In this document: positions 27,687-36,096 of the stretch, piece by piece
Numbering within the stretch: position 1 is the stretch's first letter
Layout: each line of letters opens with the position of its first letter
Assembly (NCBI RefSeq): GCF_014192095.1
Contig: NZ_JACHXN010000003.1
Location: 310,001-374,000 of the forward strand
DNA: 64,000 bases
Reading direction: 5' to 3'
DNA from: Phyllobacterium trifolii
GTDB lineage: Bacteria > Pseudomonadota > Alphaproteobacteria > Rhizobiales > Rhizobiaceae
Translations under genes and position numbers: made by a program
Notes under the pieces: model-generated
Told to the model about the DNA's origin: nothing
Databases searched by the model: none
What the model saw: the letters and a program-made list of their open reading frames with translations, nothing else

Positions 27687-27893
27687 TGCGTGTTTGTAGA
27701 CGGGCTTTCCATGATGCTTGTGCCATGCATGATGCTTTGGATGATGCACGACGTGATGATGATGATGATGATGATAGACGCGGTGGTGCCTGTGATGGAT
27801 CGGTTCAGCAGCGCTTGCACTCGTGGCAAGCACTGGTGCGGAGACGGCGAGGGCGATAGCGAGGCCGAGAGCTGAGTAAAGAGACGTTTTCAT
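27687..27893 (-). CDS. Exported histidine-rich peptide
   Basis: A 69-residue protein: signal peptide to about residue 29 (LGLAIALAVSAPVLATSASA), then a 40-residue mature part with 19 His, including seven in a row. The run is encoded by a repetitive ATG/CAT tract. Metal (Ni, Zn, Cu) buffering in the periplasm is a reasonable guess for so many His, but is not shown. AAGG just ahead of the ATG. It lies in the same orientation as the Arg/Tyr-rich exported protein. Confidence 0.72.
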
Positions 27894-28107
27894 ATCCTTG
27901 GGTTTCCTTTGGTGGGTAACAGAGGAGGAGGGACTGCAACGCGCAGGTGTAGAATCGTTCCACCTGCCTCTTTATCCGATGCGGATGTTTCGGCGCTATT
28001 TCCCGCATGTGGTGTTTCGTTTCTGAAATGTTTCTCAAATAGGGCGGGGGATTCGTTACTGCAGCAATGGATTGGTCACACGTTTTTCGAAGTGATGAAT
28101 GCAAAGC

Positions 28108-28128
28108 GGCCCCGCCAATGACGGGGCC
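28108..28128 (-). terminator. Hairpin terminator behind the 28177 gene
   Basis: GGCCCCG and CGGGGCC arms with a seven-base loop, 50 bases beyond the stop of the small minus-strand gene; GCTTTGC follows on the minus strand. Confidence 0.45.
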
Positions 28129-28176
28129 ACTTCTGTGCAACAAGCGACAATTGCCGCCAGGATAGTTATGGGAGAA

Positions 28177-28455
28177 TTAGCGCCCACCCGCCTCGCTTGT
28201 CGCATGGTCCTGCGTAAAGGTCCGGCGTAGATGCACGACCTTGGCGGCAGCATTCTCAATATATTCTGTGGGGCAGCGCAGCATTTCATCTCTGATGCAC
28301 CGTTCGACTTCCCTTGCTGTCTCGAGACGCTTATCGAGCAGCTCGGTGTCGACGCCTGCTGCCTTGAGTCTGGTGCATGAAAGAACAAGTCGAGCGACTT
28401 CAGCCCGAGCCTGTTCATGATAATCAATGGCGATCATCAATAGAATCTTTTCCAT
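28177..28455 (-). CDS. Small helical protein of unknown function
   Basis: A 92-residue, soluble, all-helical-looking protein (MEKILLMIAIDYHEQARAEV, RLKAAGVDTELLDKRLETAREVERCIRDEM). I do not recognise a family. The ATG at 28455 has GGAGG six bases ahead; the open frame continues 44 codons further up into a basic, proline-rich stretch that I regard as non-coding. Confidence 0.6.
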   Translation of the reverse strand: MEKILLMIAIDYHEQARAEVARLVLSCTRLKAAGVDTELLDKRLETAREVERCIRDEMLRCPTEYIENAAAKVVHLRRTFTQDHATSEAGGR

Positions 28456-28966
28456 CTTGGCCTCCGTGGAGTTGTCGTTAATGGCAGGGGGCGTCGATAG
28501 TCGCGGCGCTTGAAAAATGGGGTTTGCTTTCATCCCGGCGTCTTGACGCGAATCGCTGGCGGGCGAAAGTGACAGCGCTGTCCCCATGGTCGGGGGACAA
28601 ATCAGGACAATGAATTGAATTCACGTCGTTAAATAATAGATCGATTCCCATATAAATGTTCCAATAAAATAAACAAAATAAACTCTGCGCGACGCTTTCG
28701 CGTCAAAATATACCTTAATATGCTCCGGTTCGCCGGCCTCTACACTTTGATATTACAGTGGTTATAGTTTGAATAGTGTGTTTCATATCAAGTCGTCAGG
28801 ATGAATGCCCTGCTACGTGATGGTTAACAATAAGTCAATCGCAATCGGTACCGTTTCGCACGACACGTCTCGCGACGAAAGTGACGGCGCTGTCCCTATT
28901 TGCACGAAGCCGAATCGGGCTACAAAAAGTACTTTGAATTAAAGCACTTATTTTGAAAGTTTTTTT
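28456..28966. other. Long AT-rich intergenic region with a repeated dyad
   Basis: About 510 bases without a convincing gene. It holds two direct copies of a 21-base motif, CGAAAGTGAC(A/G)GCGCTGTCCC, at about 28564 and 28876, whose core GACAGCGCTGTC is a perfect palindrome in the first copy. The AGCGCT centre is what LacI-type regulators bind. The promoter of the response regulator gene must lie at the right end. Confidence 0.5.
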
Positions 28967-29611
28967 TTGACAACAAAGCATTCATTACAGGACGTATTAA
29001 TCGTCGAAGACCAGCATTTGATGCGCCTCGCACTTGTGCATGAATTGCAAGCCGCGATTCCTGCCTGTGTCGTCCACGCCGCCGCAACGATCGCCACAGC
29101 GCTGGAGCTGATCGAGGCCAATCAGTTTGCACTTATTCTCATCGATCCCGGGCTGCCAGGCTACGATCCCCGGTCCGAGATGGATCGACTGAAGACTATA
29201 AGCACCGTGGTTGAACGAACGCCCGCTGCGATACACATCGTTATTACCGGCGCCGAGAGTGCACAGGAGTGGGAAGAGGTCCGGACTATTGGCGTAGCCG
29301 GCTACATTGCCAAAAACAGCCTCAAGCCCGGCACCATGACGGCGATTCTGCAGTCGATAGCAGATCATGGATGTTGTGTCGGCTTGATGCACGAGACCAG
29401 CATGTCGCCGGAAGTCTACCACGCGGTGCTCTCTCCAAGGGAACAGGAGCTTGTCCAGTGGATGATGCAAAGGCCGGCAAATATCAGCCGCAAGGCGATC
29501 TACGATCAGCTTGGCGAGCATCTCAATATCGATGCGGCCTCTGCGGAGCGCTATTACAAGCGCGCCCGGGCCAAACTTTTGAAGTTCGGCCAGTTGCCGG
29601 AATCACTGTAG
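28967..29611 (+). CDS. Response regulator with atypical C-terminal HTH
   Basis: A 214-residue regulator. The receiver domain (1-125) has the acidic pair in VEDQ, the phospho-acceptor Asp60 in LILIDPGLP and the Lys in YIAKNS. The output domain starts LSPREQELVQWM like a LuxR/NarL HTH but continues KAIYDQLGEHLNIDAASAERYYKRARAKLLKF, so it is a divergent helix-turn-helix. Translation appears to start at a TTG after a GAAAG and a T run; no ATG fits. Cognate kinase is most likely the one encoded 650 bases downstream. Confidence 0.82.
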   Translation: MTTKHSLQDVLIVEDQHLMRLALVHELQAAIPACVVHAAATIATALELIEANQFALILIDPGLPGYDPRSEMDRLKTISTVVERTPAAIHIVITGAESAQEWEEVRTIGVAGYIAKNSLKPGTMTAILQSIADHGCCVGLMHETSMSPEVYHAVLSPREQELVQWMMQRPANISRKAIYDQLGEHLNIDAASAERYYKRARAKLLKFGQLPESL

Positions 29612-29722
29612 TGTGGCTTATTCTTACCTGTTATTTCGATATTTGATTTTTATCAGTCTATTTCAGCACCGGCTCGCAGTCGCCGTCATAGTCAGAATGC
29701 GGACCGGTTTGGGTGCATTTTT

Positions 29723-30265
29723 ATGAAAGATTTTTTTAAAGTCATTTTGTGGTTGGCCCTGCTTGGACATCCCACCATTGCGAGATCCCAATCTCCTGAT
29801 CCGAACATTCTGACGATTGAACAGGCAACTGGAAAAACCGCGACATATACGGAAAAGCAGCTGCGCAGCGGGTTTGATCTGCACGAGCGAACAACGGCGA
29901 CACCCTGGAGCAAAAAAGGCCAAAAGACGATCTTTCGCGGCCCTCTGCTCAAAGACATACTCGCCAGGAGCCACCTTGCTGATGTCAAAGAATTCGAAGT
30001 TGTCGCTTATAATGACTTCATCGCAAGGGTGACGAGCAAAGAGATCGATGCTTTTTCACCCATGGTGGCCATCGAACAGCAGTGCGCCGAAGAGGACAGG
30101 GCAAGCGGTCTTTGTAAGGATGGCCAATTGTACAGGCCGCTATCGATCGACGATGGCGGGCCATTTTATCTGGTCTGGCCGCTCGACGATCTTCCCTCCT
30201 CCTACATTCTAAGCCGCAAGTCCATTTGGGTGTGGTTTGTCGTAAATGTGCGTCCCAGCCGATGA
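29723..30265 (+). CDS. Periplasmic molybdopterin-oxidoreductase-domain-like protein
   Basis: A 180-residue protein with signal peptide (VILWLALLGHPTIARSQS). Blocks such as FRGPLLKDILARS, VVAYNDFIARVTSKEI, LYRPLSIDDGGPFYLVWPLDDLPSSY and WVWFVVNVRPSR are those of stand-alone sulfite-oxidase-fold domains. The cofactor-binding Cys of true enzymes is not evident, so it may be a ligand-sensing relative. Its TGA overlaps the ATG of the next gene (ATGA), tying it to the histidine kinase as an accessory sensor. Confidence 0.75.
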   Translation: MKDFFKVILWLALLGHPTIARSQSPDPNILTIEQATGKTATYTEKQLRSGFDLHERTTATPWSKKGQKTIFRGPLLKDILARSHLADVKEFEVVAYNDFIARVTSKEIDAFSPMVAIEQQCAEEDRASGLCKDGQLYRPLSIDDGGPFYLVWPLDDLPSSYILSRKSIWVWFVVNVRPSR

Positions 30266-31503
30266 GGTGCGCGATACGCCAGATCCTGCCGTACTTCCTC
30301 TGTGTAGGTCTCCTCATCTCGTTATGTCTCAGTGTCTGGTCGATTTTGCGCACAGACACCTATAGGCAACAAACAGAAGTCACGCTTAGCCAAGCCTCTG
30401 AAATCCGATGGCGATTGGCGCAATCGAGAGAAAAGGCCGCCCGCATAAGCGGCTATCTGGAACTGTCCATGAGCACGGGGAAAAATGACCCCCGATTGTT
30501 GCAAGATCTTCGATTGTTGCGATTCAATCTGAAGTTGATAGCAAGCCTCGACTACGCAGCCGCATTCATCAAGCCGCCAAACATGGCCATCCTGCACCAT
30601 GCAATCGAAGCGATCGACCTTACGGTCGTGCCCGTAGCCATGCATGGCGGGAACTATGAACAGGCCCTCGGATCCATCACGACTGTCGACGGCTATCTTG
30701 TTCGCCTGGCCAGCGTGACAGTCGATTATAGCCAGGGTCTGAGTGCGACCGCGCAAATCGCCACCGATGCGGCACACAACATGCTCGTCCTCTTTGGCGC
30801 TATTGCAGCGCTCATTCTGAGCATCATCGCCATCTGGCAACACAATAAAATCAGTTGGGAGAAAGATCAGCACATCAGGTCTTTTTCGTTACTCTTCGCC
30901 CATATGACCCGAACGCGGGTCGCCGCCTTGCGCCTTTTTCTGGGCTACCTGAACGGGCATTCGGCGCCGCCATCCGAAATGACGAATGCTGCCGTGCGAA
31001 CAATAGCGGAGCTCGATTCGATCAATGAAGGCTTGATGATGATAGGCCATGCCCGCGCCAAGGTGCCGCCCGCACCACTCGGCCAGATCATCAACAATAT
31101 AGTCACGAACAGCAAAAACACGCTGAATGTAAACGCCGATGACGAGGTGCGCGCTGTTAATGTTCCCGCATCGCAGTTCCACTTGCTGCTGGACGAACTC
31201 GTACTGAATGCTGTCAATGCGGTTGCCGGACGCACCGACCCCATGATCGCCATCACCGGAACCGTGCGACGGCGGTTCCTGCGCCGCTCACAACTGATCC
31301 TGACCGTCAGCGACAATGGGGGAGGAATGAGCCCGGATCTCTTGGCCAAGGCAAAACAGCCATTCTTCTCCACCAAAGCCGGCGGACATGTTGGCCTTGG
31401 ACTCACCAACTGCGTTGAACTCATGAAGACCATGGCAGGGAGGCTGGATATAAGTTCAACGCCCGGCAAGGGAACTTCGGTCAGAATCTACTATTCAATC
31501 TGA
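30262..31503 (+). CDS. Membrane sensor histidine kinase
   Basis: A 413-residue kinase with two membrane helices (about 8-28 and 172-192) framing a helical periplasmic sensor domain, a DHp helix containing FAHMTRTRVAALRLFLGYL in which the His is kept but the usual HELRTP context is not, and a HATPase domain with N box ELVLNAVNAV, G1 DNGGGM and G2 GGHVGLGL. It is translationally coupled to the molybdopterin-domain gene. With the response regulator it makes a likely three-part signalling locus; the signal is unknown. Confidence 0.85.
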   Translation: MRCAIRQILPYFLCVGLLISLCLSVWSILRTDTYRQQTEVTLSQASEIRWRLAQSREKAARISGYLELSMSTGKNDPRLLQDLRLLRFNLKLIASLDYAAAFIKPPNMAILHHAIEAIDLTVVPVAMHGGNYEQALGSITTVDGYLVRLASVTVDYSQGLSATAQIATDAAHNMLVLFGAIAALILSIIAIWQHNKISWEKDQHIRSFSLLFAHMTRTRVAALRLFLGYLNGHSAPPSEMTNAAVRTIAELDSINEGLMMIGHARAKVPPAPLGQIINNIVTNSKNTLNVNADDEVRAVNVPASQFHLLLDELVLNAVNAVAGRTDPMIAITGTVRRRFLRRSQLILTVSDNGGGMSPDLLAKAKQPFFSTKAGGHVGLGLTNCVELMKTMAGRLDISSTPGKGTSVRIYYSI

Positions 31504-31645
31504 GAGACCGTTTGGAAACTCTACTGCGGCGGTCATCTGACGTGATTTTCTGCGCTTCCGGTGCTCACGTACTTAAGTACGCTCCGCTCCGGTTCTCGAA
31601 AACCACGCCATCTACCTCGCCGCAGCAACTTTCCAAACGGTCTCT
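31503..31645. repeat. Intergenic palindromic repeat, family A, copy 2, with long outer arms
   Basis: Same central hairpin as the other family A copies (CCGGTGCTCACGTACTTAAG / CTCCGGTTCTCGAAAACCA) but flanked by a different perfect 16-base inverted repeat, AGAGACCGTTTGGAAA at 31503 and its complement at 31630-31645. The right arm runs into the end of the minus-strand gene and encodes its last residues. Confidence 0.85.
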
Positions 31646-32607
31646 GAGCATTCAGGTGTAGGGGCAGTCTCTTTGCGGCCAAGCGCGGCCAGCCACAAAT
31701 CATCGAGGCATCGGAGTTCGCGGGCGTCGATCTGGTCCAAAAACAGCCAATACTCACCGCTTGGGAAATAATAGCCCAGCGTTCTTTCGCGGATTTCGGC
31801 ACGCAGCAATTGTGCCTCATCGACCTGCCGCAAGACGCTGTCGATGCGGAGCTGTGCATCTCTCGGCGACCACTCTGCAAGCTCGTCGATATCGACACGT
31901 GGAAAAACCAGCCGGCTTGTGTCCAGACGGGAAAGATTGACGCAAATGCAGCCCTGCCGTGCTGCCGAGATCATCAGCCGTCCCGTCTTTGCTTCGAGGC
32001 TCTGCAACGTCACATCGGGGCGCAGCGGATCCGCATTGCCATAGCCATAAAAATGCGTTGGCCCCGCCTGGTCGTAGTTCATGTCACAGCCAAGGAATGC
32101 GAGTACATCCGGTTTGAGCCTGTGCAAGGCCCAGTAGGCTGACGTCAGGGACATCGTCGCACCCGCATAGACGAAGCCGCCATAGGCATTTTGTGCAGGA
32201 ACATAATCGGACGCTGTGTGGATCTTACGGTCGCGCGCCAAATCCGGCACGGGCATTGCGCTCTGCGGAAAGTCGCCGGCGTGGACAAGGTAGTTCCAAT
32301 CGTCGCGCACCCGCCAGGCGTTGTTGATCGCGACGATCGCATCGAACGGCGCACGCTGCCACTCACGCGATCGCACGGCATCCGGTGCGCTGCCAAGAAT
32401 GAGCACTATTTTGGGAGCTGATGCCGGGCGCATTGGTTTGTTAATGGTCTCATTCCAGGCGAGAATCCAGAACAACCTAGCCCATACCTCCGCATCTGTC
32501 TTCTTAACAAATGGTCTCATACGCGGGGTATGGAGGAGAGCCCTTCGGGCATTTGCATCGTCGAATGCAGACTTTGCCGATTGTTTGATCGAACGCAGTT
32601 GCGACAA
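31612..32607 (-). CDS. Uncharacterised protein with glycosyltransferase/sialyltransferase-like fold
   Basis: A 331-residue cytoplasmic protein. The core IVLILGSAPDAV, FDAIVAINNAWRV, WNYLVHAGDFP, GGFVYAGATMSLTSAYWALHRL, LAFLGCDMNYD recalls the Rossmann-like part of MptE/DUF115 and bacterial sialyltransferase-like proteins; donor and acceptor unknown. The frame begins with a TTG; an internal ATG at 32520 is an alternative. The last ten residues (TVWKVAAAR) are encoded by the arm of a palindromic repeat, so the original C-terminus may have been replaced. Confidence 0.6.
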   Translation of the reverse strand: MSQLRSIKQSAKSAFDDANARRALLHTPRMRPFVKKTDAEVWARLFWILAWNETINKPMRPASAPKIVLILGSAPDAVRSREWQRAPFDAIVAINNAWRVRDDWNYLVHAGDFPQSAMPVPDLARDRKIHTASDYVPAQNAYGGFVYAGATMSLTSAYWALHRLKPDVLAFLGCDMNYDQAGPTHFYGYGNADPLRPDVTLQSLEAKTGRLMISAARQGCICVNLSRLDTSRLVFPRVDIDELAEWSPRDAQLRIDSVLRQVDEAQLLRAEIRERTLGYYFPSGEYWLFLDQIDARELRCLDDLWLAALGRKETAPTPECSETVWKVAAAR

Positions 32608-32684
32608 TGCAAAATGTACCTATATGGCAACCTTCGATGCAAAAGCGGCAAAGACGGCCGGCATGCGATTAATCGACTAGCTCA

Positions 32685-32712
32685 TAAAAAAGCCCCGCCG
32701 AAGCGGGGCCTT
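32685..32712 (-). terminator. Rho-independent terminator of the superoxide dismutase gene
   Basis: GCCCCGC and GCGGGGC arms around a CGAA loop; on the minus strand six T follow. Confidence 0.9.
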
Positions 32713-32731
32713 TATGTGATTGAGAGGCCGC

Positions 32732-33331
32732 TTACTTGGCCTTGCCGTAGAGTTCTTCGACATATTCCCAGTTGATCAGATTATCGACGAACGCTTCCAG
32801 GTATTTCGGGCGGGCGTTACGATAATCGATGTAATAGGAGTGCTCCCAGACATCGACGCCGAGGATTGGCTTTGCGCCATGAACCAGCGGGTTCTCGCCG
32901 TTCGGCGTCTTCGAGATTTCCAGCTTGCCGTCCTTGACGGAGAGCCAGGCCCAGCCGGAGCCGAACTGTGTGGTGCCGGCAGCGATGAAATCGGTGCGGA
33001 ACTTGTCGTAGCCACCGAGATCGGATTCGATAGCCTTTTCGAGTGCGCCCGGAAGCTTCTTGCCGCCGCCGCCCTTCTTCAGCCAATGCCAGAAATGCAG
33101 ATGGTTGTAATGCTGGCCGGCATTGTTGAAGAGGCCGGCATTCTTGCCGTAGGACTGCTTGACGATCTCTTCGAGCGAAAGATTTTCGAGACCGGCTTCT
33201 GCAGCCAGTTTGTTGCCGTTGTCAACGTAAGCCTTGTGGTGCTTGTCATGATGATATTCGAGCGTTTCGCGCGACATATAGGGTGCGAGCGCATCGTAAT
33301 CATACGGCAGTGCGGGCAATTCGAAAGCCAT
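32732..33331 (-). CDS. sodB: Superoxide dismutase, Fe/Mn family
   Basis: Cytoplasmic enzyme dismuting superoxide to peroxide and oxygen, 199 residues. Metal ligands are in YHHDKHHKAYVDN (first His), NHLHFWHWL-type helix (QHYNHLHFWHWL), and DVWEHSYYIDYRNARPKYL (Asp and His). GTTQFGSGWAWLSV is standard. The FWHW helix and overall length favour the iron form, though metal preference cannot be fixed by eye. Monocistronic: a strong terminator follows. Confidence 0.95.
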   Translation of the reverse strand: MAFELPALPYDYDALAPYMSRETLEYHHDKHHKAYVDNGNKLAAEAGLENLSLEEIVKQSYGKNAGLFNNAGQHYNHLHFWHWLKKGGGGKKLPGALEKAIESDLGGYDKFRTDFIAAGTTQFGSGWAWLSVKDGKLEISKTPNGENPLVHGAKPILGVDVWEHSYYIDYRNARPKYLEAFVDNLINWEYVEELYGKAK

Positions 33332-33497
33332 GGAAGTCTCCTCTTCGATTCAATTGTGACCGGATTGGTTACCCGGGAGGGGCCCCGGAATGGGATGGTC
33401 GCCAATCCTGACAAAACCTGCGTTCGTTACATAGGTCCGTATTTCTTCAGGAGCAATGCGAACCGGATCAATTTTTCAGATCCGGCCAATTCGAGAG

Positions 33498-34376
33498 CTA
33501 AATTTTCGGAGTGGAGTGCGCGTACTCCCAATAAAGCTCCCGGGCTTTTTTGGCGATCGGACCCGGCTGAAGATCGCGGTCTTCAATACGGATAACGGGA
33601 ACGACCTTCGAATGGTTCCCGGTCGAGAAAATCTCGTCGGCATTGAGGAAATCCTGCACGCTCAATGTCGTCTGCGTTGTGCGGAAACCATAATCGGCGA
33701 GCACATCGATCGTGCGCGAACGGGTGATGCCCGAAAGGAATGTTCCATTGGGCGCCGGCGTGAAAATATGGCCGTCCTTGACCATGAAAATATTGGACGT
33801 GCCGGTCTCGGCGACATTGCCTAGCATATCGAGCACCAACGCGTTATCGAAACCGCGCGAGCGGGCCTCAAGAATTGCCCTTGCGTTGTTCGGATAGAGA
33901 CAGCCCGCCTTTGCGTTGGTCGGCATGGTCTCGAACGTCGGGCGGCGGAATGGCGAGACACTGAGCGAAAAACCGCTCGGCTCGATCATCGGCGCTTCAT
34001 AAAGGCAAAGGCAAAACCGGGTTGAATCCGGATCGGCGGGGACGCCCATATAACCGCCATGCTCGCCCCAGTACATCGGGCGGATATAGACGGCCGCGTT
34101 ACCGTCGAATTTCTTCAGGCCATCCTTGGCAAGGCCGATGATTTCCTCGGTGCTCATGGTCGGCATCAACCCCATGGCGATCGCCGATGTGTTGACCCGG
34201 GCCGCGTGCTTGTCGAGATCGGGCGAAACCCCTTCGAACCAGCGCCCGCCATCGAAGACCGTCGAGGCCAGCCACATCGCATGGCTGCGCGGGCCGATCA
34301 GGGGAACATTTCCTTCGTACCAGTCGCCATCGACATAGGTCCATGTCACTGTTTGGGCTTGAGTATTAACCGCCAT
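33498..34376 (-). CDS. ilvE: Branched-chain amino acid aminotransferase
   Basis: PLP class IV aminotransferase of 292 residues. The Schiff-base Lys is in TNAKAGCLYPNNARA (about K158), GNVAETGTSNIFMV and FLSGITRSRTIDVL bind cofactor phosphate, and HSKVVPVIRIEDRDL is the C-terminal block. It transfers amino groups between branched-chain amino acids and 2-oxoglutarate; a D-amino-acid or aminodeoxychorismate lyase role is less likely given the WTYVDGDWYEGNVPLIGPRSHA N-terminus. A paralogue elsewhere in the genome is common in this group. Confidence 0.88.
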   Translation of the reverse strand: MAVNTQAQTVTWTYVDGDWYEGNVPLIGPRSHAMWLASTVFDGGRWFEGVSPDLDKHAARVNTSAIAMGLMPTMSTEEIIGLAKDGLKKFDGNAAVYIRPMYWGEHGGYMGVPADPDSTRFCLCLYEAPMIEPSGFSLSVSPFRRPTFETMPTNAKAGCLYPNNARAILEARSRGFDNALVLDMLGNVAETGTSNIFMVKDGHIFTPAPNGTFLSGITRSRTIDVLADYGFRTTQTTLSVQDFLNADEIFSTGNHSKVVPVIRIEDRDLQPGPIAKKARELYWEYAHSTPKI

Positions 34377-34784
34377 GATACTGATTCCGTCCCGCTGGTA
34401 ATTTTTGCCACCTTATCTCCCCCCTTGCGGGGGAGAAAGCGATTTCAGCATCTTAGCCTCTTTGCTAAGTGCTAGAAATCGCAAGAGAGGGGATTTGCTT
34501 CACTGAACTACCCCCTCACTTGGATTTTCCAAGGATTTAGCGAAGAGGCTAAATCCAGGAAAATCCTTTCTCTCCCACAAGGGGAGAGAAAACCGGCGTT
34601 CTCACAAAGTGTTTATCCGAAGTTGAACGACCAATTCCATTGCGTATGGGCTTTTTGTTGCGGCGCGGCAACAGTCGGCGCGCCGCCTTGTTTGCGCCCT
34701 ATTGTCAACGGTTAGCCGCCATATTCATTGTGCGTTTAGGCGGCGCAACTTCGCGTTTCCCCATCCCGTCACCAACCTGGTTCA
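34377..34784. other. Intergenic region with repeat family B and transpeptidase promoter
   Basis: Besides the 180-base repeat at 34413 the gap holds about 190 bases before the transpeptidase gene, with a GTTGCGGCGCGGCAAC hairpin near 34658. No gene seen. Confidence 0.5.
34413..34591. repeat. Intergenic three-hairpin repeat, family B, copy 1
   Basis: About 180 bases: an outer CCCC/GGGGAGA hairpin at each end (TCTCCCCCCTTGCGGGGGAG and CTCTCCCACAAGGGGAGAG), a hairpin pairing GCGATTTCAGCATCTTAGC with GCTAAGTGCTAGAAATCGC, and one pairing GGATTTAGC with GCTAAATCC inside GGATTTTCC/GGAAAATCC. A near-identical copy lies at 48751. Confidence 0.9.
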
Positions 34785-35501
34785 ATGATGCAAAACACAC
34801 TTTCCCGTCGCGGCTTTCTGGCTGCATTGACTGCAACCGCCGCAGCCGGTCTCGCAGGCTGCGCACAGATCCGCGACGACAGGCCAGTCATCCAGGTCGA
34901 TGACTATGGCAATCCCCTCTCGACGCCGCAAATGGATGTCGACCCGGCTTTCGCTTCGTTTCAATCCATGTATTCGGCACGCGAAGACGATGGCTATCAA
35001 CTACCGGCAATCCCGATCGAAAAGATGGACAAGCGCTATCTTCGGCAGATCGTGCAGGATCCGACCGGCGAACAGCCGGGGACGATCGTCGTCGATACGA
35101 CCGACAAGTTCCTGTATCAGGTGCGCGAAGGCGGACAGGCGATCCGCTACGGCGTCGGTATCGGCAAGGAAGGTTTCGCCTGGTCGGGCCGCGCCGTCGT
35201 CCAGTGGAAGCGCCACTGGCCGACGTGGACGCCGCCAGATGAGATGGTCGCCCGCCAGCCGGAACTGGTGCAATACAGTGCCAGAAATGGCGGCATGCAG
35301 CCGGGACTGAAAAATCCGCTCGGTGCCCGCGCGCTTTACCTCTTCAAGGATGGCGTCGACACGCTCTACCGCCTGCACGGCTCGCCGGAGTGGTGGTCGA
35401 TCGGCAAGGCCGTGTCATCCGGCTGCGTGCGCCTGATCAACCAGGACATCATCGACCTTTATGACCGTGTGCCGAACAAGACGCCGGTTCTGGTGACATA
35501 A
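34785..35501 (+). CDS. L,D-transpeptidase lipoprotein (YkuD/ErfK family)
   Basis: Makes 3-3 cross-links in peptidoglycan or tethers outer-membrane proteins to it. The 238-residue protein has a signal with both paired Arg and a lipobox (SRRGFLAALTATAAAGLAGC), so it is a lipoprotein. The YkuD domain spans about 85-238 with GTIVVDTTDKFLYQV, the HGSPEWWSIGK His and the catalytic Cys in SSGCVRLINQDIIDLYDRV. Its upstream gap contains a family B repeat. Confidence 0.92.
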   Translation: MMQNTLSRRGFLAALTATAAAGLAGCAQIRDDRPVIQVDDYGNPLSTPQMDVDPAFASFQSMYSAREDDGYQLPAIPIEKMDKRYLRQIVQDPTGEQPGTIVVDTTDKFLYQVREGGQAIRYGVGIGKEGFAWSGRAVVQWKRHWPTWTPPDEMVARQPELVQYSARNGGMQPGLKNPLGARALYLFKDGVDTLYRLHGSPEWWSIGKAVSSGCVRLINQDIIDLYDRVPNKTPVLVT

Positions 35502-35522
35502 GTTTACGCTCGATATCAGATC

Positions 35523-35558
35523 AAAAAGGCCGGTGGATCGCTCCATCGGCCTTTTTTC
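35523..35558 (+). terminator. Rho-independent terminator of the transpeptidase gene
   Basis: AAAAAGGCCGGTGGA pairs with TCCATCGGCCTTTTTT around a short loop, 20 bases after the stop codon. Confidence 0.85.
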
Positions 35559-35618
35559 TTTGCCGGCTCTATGCCGGAGTGAGGAGCTACGTCTGGCGCT
35601 GTGAGCCTCGCGGTAAAC

Positions 35619-35957
35619 CTATCTTTTCTTGCAACTGATCAGCACTGAATTTCCATCGGTATATTTGCTGCGCAAGGTGTAGAGCCAGCCCTGGCACTCC
35701 TGCATGGAAGTAAAGCAACGAAAGAACGAGACCGTCGTATTGTCACCGCCCATGGAAAGGATCGGGTTGTCTGTCGTGCCAGTATATTGCCCGAGGATGA
35801 TCCCGGAGCCGCGCGGCGGCGTGTTGCAGCGCTGACCGGCATATTCGCTGACATTCTTGCGAACCGCCGCCTGCACCTGCGACATATCCGTGAGAGCGAG
35901 CACCGGCTGCGCTAGGAAACCAAGGCCGAGTAACAGGGCGAACGCGCTTCTCTTCAT
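35619..35957 (-). CDS. Small exported protein with four cysteines
   Basis: A 112-residue protein with signal peptide (KRSAFALLLGLGFLAQPVLA) and mature Cys residues in GQRCNTPPRG, FFRCFTSMQECQGW and LISCKKR, enough for two disulfides. I do not recognise the family and cannot assign a function. GGAGA stands ahead of the ATG. Confidence 0.7.
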   Translation of the reverse strand: MKRSAFALLLGLGFLAQPVLALTDMSQVQAAVRKNVSEYAGQRCNTPPRGSGIILGQYTGTTDNPILSMGGDNTTVSFFRCFTSMQECQGWLYTLRSKYTDGNSVLISCKKR

Positions 35958-36096
35958 CTATAATCTCCGAGGCTATTCAAGAACAAACCAAGCGTCCGAA
36001 TCCCCCGCGCGGGCGTCGTGTATTTATAGCTCATTTCGACGCGCAGGTAAGTGCGCGGACGCCGCAGCACGGCGAAGTGAAGGTAATGTGAAACGG

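Noticed and set aside
27741-27775. ATG/GAT microsatellite as a possible repeat locus
   Set aside because: Explained as the coding sequence of the polyhistidine run in the exported peptide, though slippage remains possible.
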